Translations under genes and position numbers: made by a program
NCBI GenBank assembly: GCA_021791995.1
Contig: JAJYVN010000170.1
Span: forward strand, 1 to 6,548
DNA: 6,548 bases
Origin: Bacillota bacterium
GTDB taxonomy: Bacteria; Bacillota; Sulfobacillia; RBS10-35; JAJYVN01
Reading direction: 5' to 3'
Part shown: in pieces, positions 1-6,204 of the stretch
Position numbering within the stretch: position 1 is the stretch's first letter
How the letters are laid out: every line of letters begins with the position of its first letter
The notes under the pieces: generated by a model
Told to the model about the DNA's origin: nothing
The model's input: the letters and a program-made list of their open reading frames with translations, nothing else
The model's database searches: none

Positions 1-12
1 GGTAAACTGTGC

Positions 13-64
13 GAACAGAGATGCCCAACCGTTTTGCGGCTTGCCCTGTCGAGAGCATCTGTTC
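13..64. repeat. Imperfect inverted repeat downstream of the ABC operon
   Basis: GAACAGAGATGC (13-24) and GCATCTGTTC (55-64) pair over 10 bp with a 2-base bulge. The interior holds a weak stem (CCG/CGG around CAAAA on the minus strand). It lies about 80-130 bases beyond the ABC operon stop and might be a distal terminator or mRNA-end structure; no clear T-run follows on the minus strand. The rest of 1-140 shows no gene. Confidence 0.3.
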
Positions 65-140
65 CCTTATCATAGGGTCATCATCCGATCACCGGCGCGT
101 AATGTCAAGCGTCGATGTCTACTCCACGCGTACTGTGTCG

Positions 141-2048
141 CTAGAGGCTTCCGTGAAGACCGGCCACCACCCGTCGACCGACCGCACCGGGAACCGGTCC
201 GGCAAACTGGCTGTTGTACAGCTCGGCGTAGAAACCAGCTCGGTCCATCAGTTCCCCATGCGTCCCCTGCTCAATGACCTGACCGTGATGCATCACCAGG
301 ATGAGATCGGCATCGCGAATGGTCGACAGACGATGCGCGATGACAAAGCTTGTGCGCCCGCGCATCAAGTTATCCATCGCTTGTTGGATCGCCATCTCCG
401 TCCGGGTATCCACACTGCTCGTCGCCTCATCCAGAATCAGCATCGGTGGATCGGCCAAAAACGCTCGGGCAATCGTGAGCAACTGACACTGGCCCTGCGA
501 GATGTTGGAAACCTCTTCATTGAGCACGGTGTCATAGCCATGCGGCAACGTCCGGATGAAGTGGTCCGCATGGGCCGCTTCACTCGCCGCGATGATCTCG
601 GCCTCCCCAGCGCCCTCCCGACCATATGCGATGTTGTCTCGGATGGTTCCGTGGAACAACCACGTATCCTGAAGCACCATTCCGAACAAGCGGCGAGCGC
701 CCTCGCGGCGCATGCGCGCGATATCGACGCCATCGACGGTGATCTTGCCTTCGTCCACGTCATAGAAGCGCATCAACAGGTTGACCAGTGTGGTCTTGCC
801 CGCACCCGTCGGCCCCACGATGGCCACCGTCTGTCCTGCGGCAACATGAATCGAGAGATCCGCAATCAGCGGCCGATCCGGCTGGTACCGGAAGGAGACA
901 TCCTGGAATGCGACGTGCCCCTCGGGATTCGATAGGGTCTCGGCCGCCGGACCAACCGCCTCCTCCGGCTCATCTAAGAGTTCGAAGACACGTTCAGAAG
1001 AAGCCAACGCGGACTGAATGGTGTTGGATATGCTTGCAAGCTGGGTGATGGGTTGCGTAAACTGCCGCGCGTATTGAATGAAGGCCGTGATATCACCGAT
1101 GGGCATTGAACCCCGAACCACCAGGACGCCCCCAATCACGGCGACCAAGACGTAGCCCACGTTCCCCACCATATTCATCAGCGGCATGATGATCCCCGTC
1201 ACAAACTGCGCCTTCCAGGTGGACTCGTAGTATCGCTCGTTGATCTCCTCGAAGGTTCGAATGGAGCGCTCTTCATGGCCAAATGCCTTGATGATGACGT
1301 GACCGGTATACATTTCCTCGACATGGCCGTTCAACTCGCCAAGTCGGCGCTGTCGAGCGATGAAGTGTCGCTGCGACCGACGAGCGATCACACGGGTCAC
1401 CACAAAGCTCAACGGTAGCGTGATCGCAACCACCACGGTGAGAAGCGGGCTGATCGTGAGCATCATCACGACAACCCCTACAAATGTGGCCGCGGCGGTG
1501 ATGGCTTGCGTCAAGCTCTGCTGTAGCGTGCTGCTGATGTTGTCGAAGTCATTGACAAAGCGACTCAGCACCTCGCCGTGCGGGTGGGTATCAAAGAAGT
1601 TGATAGGCAGGCGCCCCAGCTTTTCCATCACCTGCTGACGGATGGTGTAAATGGCACGCTGAGCTACTCCGGCCATCACATACTGCTGAATCCACATGAA
1701 GATCGCGCTGCCGACATACAGCACGGCCAGCAGAACCACCAAATGGAGGATTCGCACAAAATCCACGCCGCCACCCGGGATGTGCTTGATCTTCTCCTCC
1801 ACACCCGCAAAGAGATCGGTCGTTATATTACCTAAGACCTTCGGGCTATAAATACTGAAAACGGTGCTTAAAAGCGCGAAAATCACTACCAGCAACGTGC
1901 TCCGCAGGTGAGGCCGGAAATACGACAGAAGTCGCCGCATGGTCCCGCCCGCGTCCTTGGGCTTTTCCACCGGCATGGCCAAACCCGCCACCGGGCCTCC
2001 TCCACCGGGACCGCGCCATCCACCGGGGCGTTGGCCTGCGCTGTTCAT
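141..2048 (-). CDS. Heterodimeric ABC exporter half-transporter, catalytic (consensus-site) subunit
   Basis: Membrane-fused ABC half-transporter of 635 residues, normal for a multidrug/lipid exporter of the YfiC/TM288/LmrD type. It uses ATP hydrolysis to drive export; the substrate cannot be read from sequence. A Gly/Pro-rich N-terminus (about 1-36) precedes six predicted membrane segments (about 48-70, 100-125, two within 183-222, two within 283-326). The nucleotide-binding domain starts near 378: Walker A GPTGAGKT (412-419), Q-loop Gln460, Walker B LILDE with catalytic Glu541, D-loop SSVD, H-loop His572. The signature is non-canonical, SQGQC (517-521) instead of LSGGQ, as expected for the partner that completes the degenerate site. 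The ATG at 2048 is chosen because GGAGGAG (2060-2054) precedes it and it overlaps the upstream stop as ATGA, implying translational coupling. A longer in-frame extension to 2102 lies inside the partner gene and is unlikely. Family is certain; substrate and symbol are not. Confidence 0.95.
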   Translation of the reverse strand: MNSAGQRPGGWRGPGGGGPVAGLAMPVEKPKDAGGTMRRLLSYFRPHLRSTLLVVIFALLSTVFSIYSPKVLGNITTDLFAGVEEKIKHIPGGGVDFVRILHLVVLLAVLYVGSAIFMWIQQYVMAGVAQRAIYTIRQQVMEKLGRLPINFFDTHPHGEVLSRFVNDFDNISSTLQQSLTQAITAAATFVGVVVMMLTISPLLTVVVAITLPLSFVVTRVIARRSQRHFIARQRRLGELNGHVEEMYTGHVIIKAFGHEERSIRTFEEINERYYESTWKAQFVTGIIMPLMNMVGNVGYVLVAVIGGVLVVRGSMPIGDITAFIQYARQFTQPITQLASISNTIQSALASSERVFELLDEPEEAVGPAAETLSNPEGHVAFQDVSFRYQPDRPLIADLSIHVAAGQTVAIVGPTGAGKTTLVNLLMRFYDVDEGKITVDGVDIARMRREGARRLFGMVLQDTWLFHGTIRDNIAYGREGAGEAEIIAASEAAHADHFIRTLPHGYDTVLNEEVSNISQGQCQLLTIARAFLADPPMLILDEATSSVDTRTEMAIQQAMDNLMRGRTSFVIAHRLSTIRDADLILVMHHGQVIEQGTHGELMDRAGFYAELYNSQFAGPVPGAVGRRVVAGLHGSL

Positions 2049-3772
2049 GCAATCTCCTCCGGGGACAACTGAGACGCGCAGATCTCCTCGTAAACAGGGC
2101 ATGTCTTCAGCAATTCGCGGTGTGTACCAACCCCCACAAGACGCCCCTCGTCCAGGACCACGATCCGGTCGGCATCCACAACCGTGCTGACGCGTTGCGC
2201 GACGATCAATATCGTCGCCATGGTTAAGTCACGGCGCAGGGCAGCCCGCAACTGCGCATCGGTCTTAAAATCCAGTGCCGAGAAACTGTCGTCAAAGACA
2301 TAGATGTCCGCATCCCGCACCAACGCACGCGCCATGGAGAGTCGCTGCTTCTGACCTCCGGACAGGTTGGCACCACCCTGGGTAATCTCGGCGGCAAAGC
2401 GCCCCTCCATGCTGTCCACAAACTCCATGGCCTGTGCCGTTACAGCCGCTGCCTGCACGCGCTCATCCGGAGCCTCCAGCTTCCCGTAGTGGATGTTCTC
2501 GGCGATGCTACCGCTGAAGAGCACGGCGCGTTGCGGCACGTACCCCATGCGGCTCCGCAGCGCCGCTTGCCGGACCGCCCGGACATCGACTCCTCCGACG
2601 CGCACGCTGCCCTCATTCACGTCGTAGAAGCGGAGGATGAGGTTGCACAACGTTGACTTGCCTGACCCCGTTCCCCCAATGATCGCAGTCGTCTTACCAG
2701 CCAGCGCCGTGAAGGAGATGTCGGACACTGCCGCTTCCTCGGCCCCTGGGTAGCGAAAGCTGACATGGTCAAAGGTCACATCCAACGGCCCCACGGGGAG
2801 CTCCTGGGCAGGGGACGGGTCTAGCACCTCCGAGTGCAGCGCCAATGCCTCATTGACGCGCTGGGCGGAAGCCTCCGCGCGCGGTATGAGGAACGACATC
2901 ATCGATACCATCATGACCGAGGACATGATCTGCATCACATACTGGATGAAGGCGATCAGCTGACCAATCTGCAGGGTCTGCGCATTGATCTGGATTCCCC
3001 CGAACCACACGATCACGACCGTTGAGACATTCATCACCAAGATGACGAGGGGCATGATCAACGCCATCAGTTGGAAGACCTGAACCGCCGTATCAGTAAG
3101 ATCACGGTTGGCGTTATCAAAGCGCCCGATTTCATAGTCGGTGCGGTTGAAGGCACGAATGACTCGGACTCCGGAAAGATTCTCTCTCAAAACCCGGTTA
3201 ATACCATCCACCTTCTGCTGCAATTGGCGGAAGAGTCCCAAACCGCGGCCCATGACCAGGTAGACGCAGAGTCCAAGGATCGGTACGGAAACCGCCAGCA
3301 CAATCGTGAGTTTTGCGTCCGTCGTGATGGCCAGGATCAGACCGCCGATGGCCGTGAGCGGTGCCATCACCATCATGCGCAGCAGCATGTTCATCATCTG
3401 CTGCTCCTGCATCACATCATTGGTCGTACGCACGATCATGGAAGAGGTGCCGAGTTCATCAAACTCGTGCAGGTTAAACCCCTCCACATGACGGAAGAGC
3501 TCGGAACGCAAGCGCTTGCCAAATCCGGCGGCCGCCTGGGAACCAAACCAGCTGGCCCCGACCGATGCGATACCGCCCAGGACCGTTACGCCGAGCATCC
3601 AAATGCCCACTTTGAGGATGTATGCAATGTGGCCGACGATCACGCCGTCGTCCACAATGGACGAAATCAGACGGGGAAGGTAGAGGTTCGCCATTGTCTG
3701 AACAAAGGTCAGTACCAGGACCAAGACCACAAAGCCGCGATCAGGCCGGAGGAACCTCCACTGCTTGAGTAT
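2045..3772 (-). CDS. Heterodimeric ABC exporter half-transporter, degenerate-site subunit (start codon unusual)
   Basis: First gene of the exporter pair: a fused permease plus ATPase of 575 residues if started at the ATA at 3772. It resembles YfiB/TM287/LmrC-type subunits that pair with a second half-transporter in the membrane. Predicted membrane segments lie at about 14-37, 52-77, two within 131-174 and two within 233-292. The ATPase domain begins near 332: Walker A GGTGSGKST (366-374), Q-loop Gln414, canonical signature LSGGQ (470-474). Walker B is YVFDD, with Asp495 where the catalytic glutamate should be, and the H-loop His is replaced by Gln526 (AQRVST). These changes mark the non-hydrolytic site of a heterodimer. 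Start choice: the frame opens after a TAG at 3802-3800. The first standard start is GTG at 3730, which has no ribosome site and would remove conserved residues (ILKQWRFLRP) before membrane segment 1. GGGAGG at 3786-3781 sits 8 bases before ATA 3772. The stop overlaps the partner gene by ATGA. Family certain, start uncertain. Confidence 0.92.
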   Translation of the reverse strand: MLKQWRFLRPDRGFVVLVLVLTFVQTMANLYLPRLISSIVDDGVIVGHIAYILKVGIWMLGVTVLGGIASVGASWFGSQAAAGFGKRLRSELFRHVEGFNLHEFDELGTSSMIVRTTNDVMQEQQMMNMLLRMMVMAPLTAIGGLILAITTDAKLTIVLAVSVPILGLCVYLVMGRGLGLFRQLQQKVDGINRVLRENLSGVRVIRAFNRTDYEIGRFDNANRDLTDTAVQVFQLMALIMPLVILVMNVSTVVIVWFGGIQINAQTLQIGQLIAFIQYVMQIMSSVMMVSMMSFLIPRAEASAQRVNEALALHSEVLDPSPAQELPVGPLDVTFDHVSFRYPGAEEAAVSDISFTALAGKTTAIIGGTGSGKSTLCNLILRFYDVNEGSVRVGGVDVRAVRQAALRSRMGYVPQRAVLFSGSIAENIHYGKLEAPDERVQAAAVTAQAMEFVDSMEGRFAAEITQGGANLSGGQKQRLSMARALVRDADIYVFDDSFSALDFKTDAQLRAALRRDLTMATILIVAQRVSTVVDADRIVVLDEGRLVGVGTHRELLKTCPVYEEICASQLSPEEIA

Positions 3773-3780
3773 GGTCAGAA

Positions 3781-3786
3781 CCTCCC
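3781..3786 (-). promoter_or_regulatory. Shine-Dalgarno site that decides the start of the first ABC gene
   Basis: GGGAGG on the minus strand lies 8 bases before ATA 3772 and only 2 bases before CTG 3778, so spacing favours ATA. The in-frame GTG at 3730 lies about 50 bases downstream with no site of its own. Confidence 0.6.
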
Positions 3787-3801
3787 TCTGCGCGCCATCC
3801 T

Positions 3802-3807
3802 ATCATA
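3802..3807 (-). promoter_or_regulatory. Possible -10 box of the ABC operon
   Basis: TATGAT on the minus strand matches 5 of 6 bases of the sigma-70 -10 consensus and would start a transcript with a leader of roughly 20-25 bases. No convincing -35 box is found at 16-18 bases upstream; that space is occupied by the inverted repeat at 3821-3840. This is a weak call. Confidence 0.3.
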
Positions 3808-3820
3808 ATTCGTTTCCTAT

Positions 3821-3840
3821 GGATCCGCCTTACGGGGTCC
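3821..3840. repeat. Short imperfect inverted repeat upstream of the ABC operon
   Basis: GGATCC and GGGTCC arms (one G-T pair) flank an 8-base centre, in the place where the -35 region of the putative ABC promoter would be. It could be an operator or a hairpin. No T-run follows on either strand, so a terminator is unlikely. Confidence 0.3.
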
Positions 3841-3851
3841 ATCACCGACCA

Positions 3852-3866
3852 CGACCAACGCGGTCG
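3852..3866. repeat. Small stem-loop between the YceI-like gene and the ABC operon
   Basis: CGACC, loop AACGC, GGTCG: a 5-bp perfect stem in the 203-base gap between the YceI-like stop (3976) and the first ABC gene. No T-tract follows. The rest of this gap holds no recognisable gene. Confidence 0.25.
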
Positions 3867-3975
3867 CCCCGCCCCTCCTGACAAGGGACGAATCGGCCTT
3901 CCGGTCATACCGCTTTCGACGCCCCACGCTCAGAGCCGGTTCGGTCGTATCGATAGAGATAGATGCGAGCATCGC

Positions 3976-4470
3976 TCAGTAGCGGCACAAAGAAACACGT
4001 ACATGAAGCACAACAGGTGCCCGCAACATCCCAAGAGGGTTGAACGTCATACCGAGCAGCCGGTGGTCCGCGTTCGCGGAAGCCTCGATCACGATCCCCT
4101 CACCCAACTCCACGATGGTCGCCGGGAAACGCAGCGGCAACCGTCGGCCGGCTGCCTCCAGATCACCTGAAACCTCCATCAAATCGCCCATGCGCACCGC
4201 AGTCCCGCGAAAGCGGATCTGGGGATACCGTTGCGCATCAAAGAACCGGGGACCACAGAGCGTTGTGTCGCGGATTCTGTTCCCCGTATCGACGCTCGCC
4301 GCGTCCAGGGTGAAGTCGATACCCTCGGGAGCCAGCCCTGCCTGATAGCTCCCCACGAAACGGTGGAAGCAGCCGCGCACCGGCACCAGTCCCCAGAAGT
4401 GCCGGGCGTGGAACTCCACCACCGAGCTCGTTGGGTCGACGGACCATCGAATGCCGGCCTCCTCGCCCAC
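3976..4470 (-). CDS. YceI-like family protein, no signal peptide
   Basis: A 164-residue protein matching the YceI-like pattern (lipocalin-like beta barrel that binds polyisoprenoid-type lipids in characterised members). The N-terminus has W9-S-V-D-P, then the SxVEFxxRHFW stretch (about 15-26) and VRGCFHRFVG (about 31-40). The middle shows the usual alternation of beta strands, with D-A-A-S-V-D-T-G-N near 57-65 and the SGDLEAAGRRLPL turn. The end has the LLGMTFNPLGML segment followed by a final strand. E. coli YceI is periplasmic with a signal peptide; this protein begins directly with the domain, so a cytoplasmic location is inferred. The GTG start at 4470 is supported by AAGGAG at 4483-4478, seven bases upstream. 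It is divergent from the stress protein gene at 4654, so a shared control region between them is plausible. The ligand is unknown. Confidence 0.85.
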   Translation of the reverse strand: MGEEAGIRWSVDPTSSVVEFHARHFWGLVPVRGCFHRFVGSYQAGLAPEGIDFTLDAASVDTGNRIRDTTLCGPRFFDAQRYPQIRFRGTAVRMGDLMEVSGDLEAAGRRLPLRFPATIVELGEGIVIEASANADHRLLGMTFNPLGMLRAPVVLHVRVSLCRY

Positions 4471-4653
4471 GAAGACTCTCCTTGCAGATGGAATGCGGAA
4501 CGAATTCTGGCATCGGAAACCGTGCTCCTGCTAAGAAGGCACGAGACTGCCGTCCCGGTCGTTCCTCCGGCCACATACGTTTCGCCCTTGCATCCAAGAT
4601 CGCCGGGTTCCACACTACACAACAGAGATTGGTATGCGGGAGGCCGAGACACG
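4471..4653. promoter_or_regulatory. Divergent intergenic control region (YceI-like / universal stress protein)
   Basis: This 183-base gap separates two divergent genes and must hold promoters for both. A possible plus-strand pair is TTGCAT (4588-4593) and CACACT (4611-4616) with 17-base spacing, which is a poor match. No strong palindromic operator is seen. GGGAGG (4638-4643) is the ribosome site for the plus-strand gene. Confidence 0.4.
4638..4643 (+). promoter_or_regulatory. Ribosome binding site deciding the start of USP-1
   Basis: GGGAGG ten bases before ATG 4654. It fixes the start in a frame that otherwise stays open for 141 further codons upstream. Confidence 0.6.
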
Positions 4654-5106
4654 ATGGCAGAGCGAATCCTCGTGCCGCTCGATGGATCCAAGCACAGCGA
4701 GGCGGTGCTTCCATGGGTACGGAAGTTTGCCGCACAAGCACCGGTGGAGCTTGTCCTTGTCCAGGTACTCCAACCTGTCGTCGCCTATGCGGTTGGGACA
4801 ATGGGAACCGAACCGCCCATGATGATCGATCCTCAGACCGAACGCGCTCAGGCACAGGCCTACCTGAACCGAATCGACGGTGGAAAGGCCACCGTGGTCG
4901 CGCGCCTCGTGCGGGACGGCATTCCAAGCGATGAACTCCTGTCGGTCATCGCGGAGCAGCATGTGGATCTGATCGCCATGTCTACGCACGGGCGGACAGG
5001 GCTGGGACACCTCTTGTTGGGCAGCGTCACTGAGGACGTCGTCCGTCGGGCAGGGATCCCCGTGCTGGTGCTACGCCCGCTACCACCCCAAAATAGCCAT
5101 GCCTGA
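4654..5106 (+). CDS. Universal stress protein (UspA family), USP-1
   Basis: A 150-residue single-domain universal stress protein, the usual length. It begins with the first beta strand RILVPLDGS (4-12), with Asp10 in the position that contacts adenine in ATP-binding members. The C-terminal nucleotide loop is STHG (110-113), nine residues, then G123-S124, followed by the final strand PVLVL (136-140). The usual G-2x-G-9x-G-S motif has serine in place of the first glycine, a common variation, so ATP binding is likely but not certain. These cytoplasmic proteins form dimers and raise survival under starvation, oxidative or other stress. The ATG at 4654 has GGGAGG ten bases upstream and matches the family N-terminus. 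The frame stays open back to 4231, but that stretch is antisense to the YceI-like gene and not family-like. An out-of-frame ATG at 4634 can be ignored. Confidence 0.93.
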   Translation: MAERILVPLDGSKHSEAVLPWVRKFAAQAPVELVLVQVLQPVVAYAVGTMGTEPPMMIDPQTERAQAQAYLNRIDGGKATVVARLVRDGIPSDELLSVIAEQHVDLIAMSTHGRTGLGHLLLGSVTEDVVRRAGIPVLVLRPLPPQNSHA

Positions 5107-5149
5107 CCGCTGGCTCACACGGCTCGGAAAAGTGGATGAGCCTATGTTA

Positions 5150-5182
5150 TGCAACCCGGCAGAAACGGTCCGCCGGGTTGCA
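5150..5182. terminator. Stem-loop between convergent stress genes, probable bidirectional terminator
   Basis: TGCAACCCGGC (5150-5160) and GCCGGGTTGCA (5172-5182) form a perfect 11-bp stem with an 11-base loop. It starts 44 bases after the USP-1 stop and 7 bases beyond the USP-2 stop, between two converging genes. Neither side has a T-run, so it is not a textbook intrinsic terminator; it may stop transcription weakly in both directions or protect mRNA ends. Confidence 0.55.
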
Positions 5183-5188
5183 GGTTCC

Positions 5189-5593
5189 CTACCGAACGAC
5201 CAGCACGGACACGGGCGCGTGTTGGACAACACCGATGCTGACGCTGCCCAGCACAAGTGCTGCCAGGTCCCCCCGACCGCGATGACCCACCACAATCAGA
5301 TCAACCGCCTCCTCGCCCGCCACCCGACAGATCGCGCGCACCGGATCCCCGAACAGGATGCGCGTCTCGACGCGGCCTGGTGCACTCCCTAGAACCTCTT
5401 CCACCGCGCGTAGCGATGCGGCGGCCACCGCATCGCTCTCTCCTGCCAATGCCTCCCCTGCCTCTTCGAGGCTGGAGGGGGTTCGGACCACCGAGCAAAC
5501 CACCACAATGTCATCGGCCCGCAGAATCCCCCGCATCCGTTCAGCTGCCTTGAGCGCACCCGCAGAGCCATCGGTCGCCAACAAGATCTTCAT
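5189..5593 (-). CDS. Universal stress protein (UspA family), USP-2
   Basis: A compact 134-residue universal stress domain starting MKILLATDGS, the classic first strand, with Asp8 as the likely adenine contact. The nucleotide loop is a complete G-2x-G-9x-G-S motif: G103-H-R-G106, nine residues, G116-S117, so ATP binding is expected. The last strand is VSVLVVR, ending at the stop. It differs clearly from USP-1 at 4654-5106 and is not a recent duplicate by eye. ATG 5593 is taken because it places the first strand at the N-terminus, but no good ribosome site precedes it. A strong AAAGGAGG sits about 50 bases upstream (5653-5646) with no in-frame start near it, and an in-frame extension to GTG 5674 is unlike the family. 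It converges with USP-1 across an 82-base gap holding a stem-loop. Confidence 0.92.
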   Translation of the reverse strand: MKILLATDGSAGALKAAERMRGILRADDIVVVCSVVRTPSSLEEAGEALAGESDAVAAASLRAVEEVLGSAPGRVETRILFGDPVRAICRVAGEEAVDLIVVGHRGRGDLAALVLGSVSIGVVQHAPVSVLVVR

Positions 5594-5819
5594 TCGTACG
5601 CCACGAAGTGCCCGTCGGCTTACACCGGCGGCGGAATCGTGGCTTCCTCCTTTGCGTGGTATCGTGTTCCGCACCCTTGCACCATCGTACGACCAATTTC
5701 GGACAAGCGCACTGCTGATTTGCCGAACGCGGAAAGTGCTCGGAAGAAGGATCGTCGCGGATTGCCACGAACAAGGCGCCGACTTCCATCAGGGGTTCCT
5801 GCCACCACCGCTAGTCTTT
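5594..5819. other. Intergenic region upstream of USP-2
   Basis: About 226 bases between USP-2 and the small Cys-rich ORF. It should contain the USP-2 promoter on the minus strand, but no convincing -35/-10 pair is visible. The only clear signal is AAAGGAGG at 5653-5646 (minus). Short open frames here match no family I recognise. Confidence 0.5.
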
Positions 5820-6035
5820 TTATCCTAATTCGTCTCCGACCGCCACCGCAGGTTTCACCGCGCTGTTCTCTCGGCCAGAGACTTCTGATCTACAGGCGTT
5901 CCGCACCGCTTTCCGGTCTCGGTCCATCTTCGCCGCACACGCCTCGCAGCAGAAGACCCGCTCGCCAACGGGCATCGGCCCTTCGTGGTCACAAACCGCG
6001 TACGTGGTGTCGACTGCCGCTCGTTTGCCTGACAC
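5820..6035 (-). CDS. Possible small Cys-rich, metal-binding-like protein (hypothetical)
   Basis: A putative 71-residue protein read from GTG 6035. Its core has C-D-H-E followed about 15 residues later by F-C-C-E-A-C-A-A-K, vaguely recalling the ligand spacing and CxxCA ending of small prokaryotic metallothionein or zinc-ribbon proteins (C, H, then CC-x-x-C). Codons across the core mostly end in G or C, as in the neighbouring real genes, which supports coding. Against it: no ribosome site precedes GTG 6035, the first metal-ligand pair is incomplete compared with true metallothioneins, and the tail (SGRENSAVKPAVAVG) is featureless. The same frame is open back to 6194, but that part overlaps several stem-loops and is Arg/Ser-rich noise, so the shorter form is preferred. 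Function unassigned; it could be a degraded gene. Confidence 0.35.
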   Translation of the reverse strand: MSGKRAAVDTTYAVCDHEGPMPVGERVFCCEACAAKMDRDRKAVRNACRSEVSGRENSAVKPAVAVGDELG

Positions 6036-6092
6036 ATCAAGACATGCGTCGTTCGCGCCGCCCCAATCCGGCCTGCGTCGGTTGCCCTTGGT

Positions 6093-6107
6093 TCCTCTTG
6101 CGGAGGA
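6093..6107. repeat. Stem-loop, 5-bp stem
   Basis: TCCTC, loop TTGCG, GAGGA. First of a row of hairpins running to 6269. Confidence 0.4.
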
Positions 6108-6110
6108 CGA

Positions 6111-6141
6111 GTCGACCCCTTTGCGCTTGCGTCGGGTCGAC
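6111..6141. repeat. Perfect 8-bp inverted repeat
   Basis: GTCGACCC (6111-6118) and GGGTCGAC (6134-6141) pair perfectly around a 15-base loop. Each arm contains the palindrome GTCGAC. No T-tract follows, so it is not an obvious terminator. Confidence 0.55.
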
Positions 6142-6156
6142 AGGCGATTGGGCGTC

Positions 6157-6201
6157 GTCCTATGCCTCTCGCAGGAGGCCCTTTGCGCACGCACATAGGA
6201 C
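6157..6201. repeat. Inverted repeat with an internal hairpin
   Basis: GTCCTATG (6157-6164) and CATAGGAC (6194-6201) are perfect 8-base arms. Inside is GCCTC (6164-6168), a 6-base loop and GAGGC (6175-6179). The two stems share base 6164, so they would compete there or coexist with one pair lost. Confidence 0.5.
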
Positions 6202-6204
6202 CAG

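Noticed and set aside
9..935. 308-codon open frame on the plus strand
   Set aside because: Fully antisense to the ATPase domain of the exporter gene at 141-2048; no family features, and the minus frame has all ABC motifs.
2049..2102. 18-residue upstream extension of the catalytic ABC subunit
   Set aside because: Lies inside the upstream coding gene; ATG 2048 has GGAGGAG at ideal spacing and an ATGA overlap.
3071..3808. 245-codon open frame on the plus strand, His/Asp/Gln-rich
   Set aside because: Antisense to the membrane domain of the exporter gene at 2045-3772; odd composition and no recognisable domain.
4231..4653. N-terminal extension of USP-1 by 141 codons
   Set aside because: Antisense to the YceI-like gene; family proteins start at the RILVPLDGS strand, and ATG 4654 has its own ribosome site.
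6045..6134. Three TGCGTCG direct repeats considered as a CRISPR-like or iteron array
   Set aside because: Units are only 7 bases, spaced unevenly (29 and 54), and likely by chance in GC-rich DNA.
6036..6194. Upstream part of the Cys-rich frame (to GTG 6194)
   Set aside because: Arg/Ser-rich with no motif and overlaps strong inverted repeats; probably non-coding.
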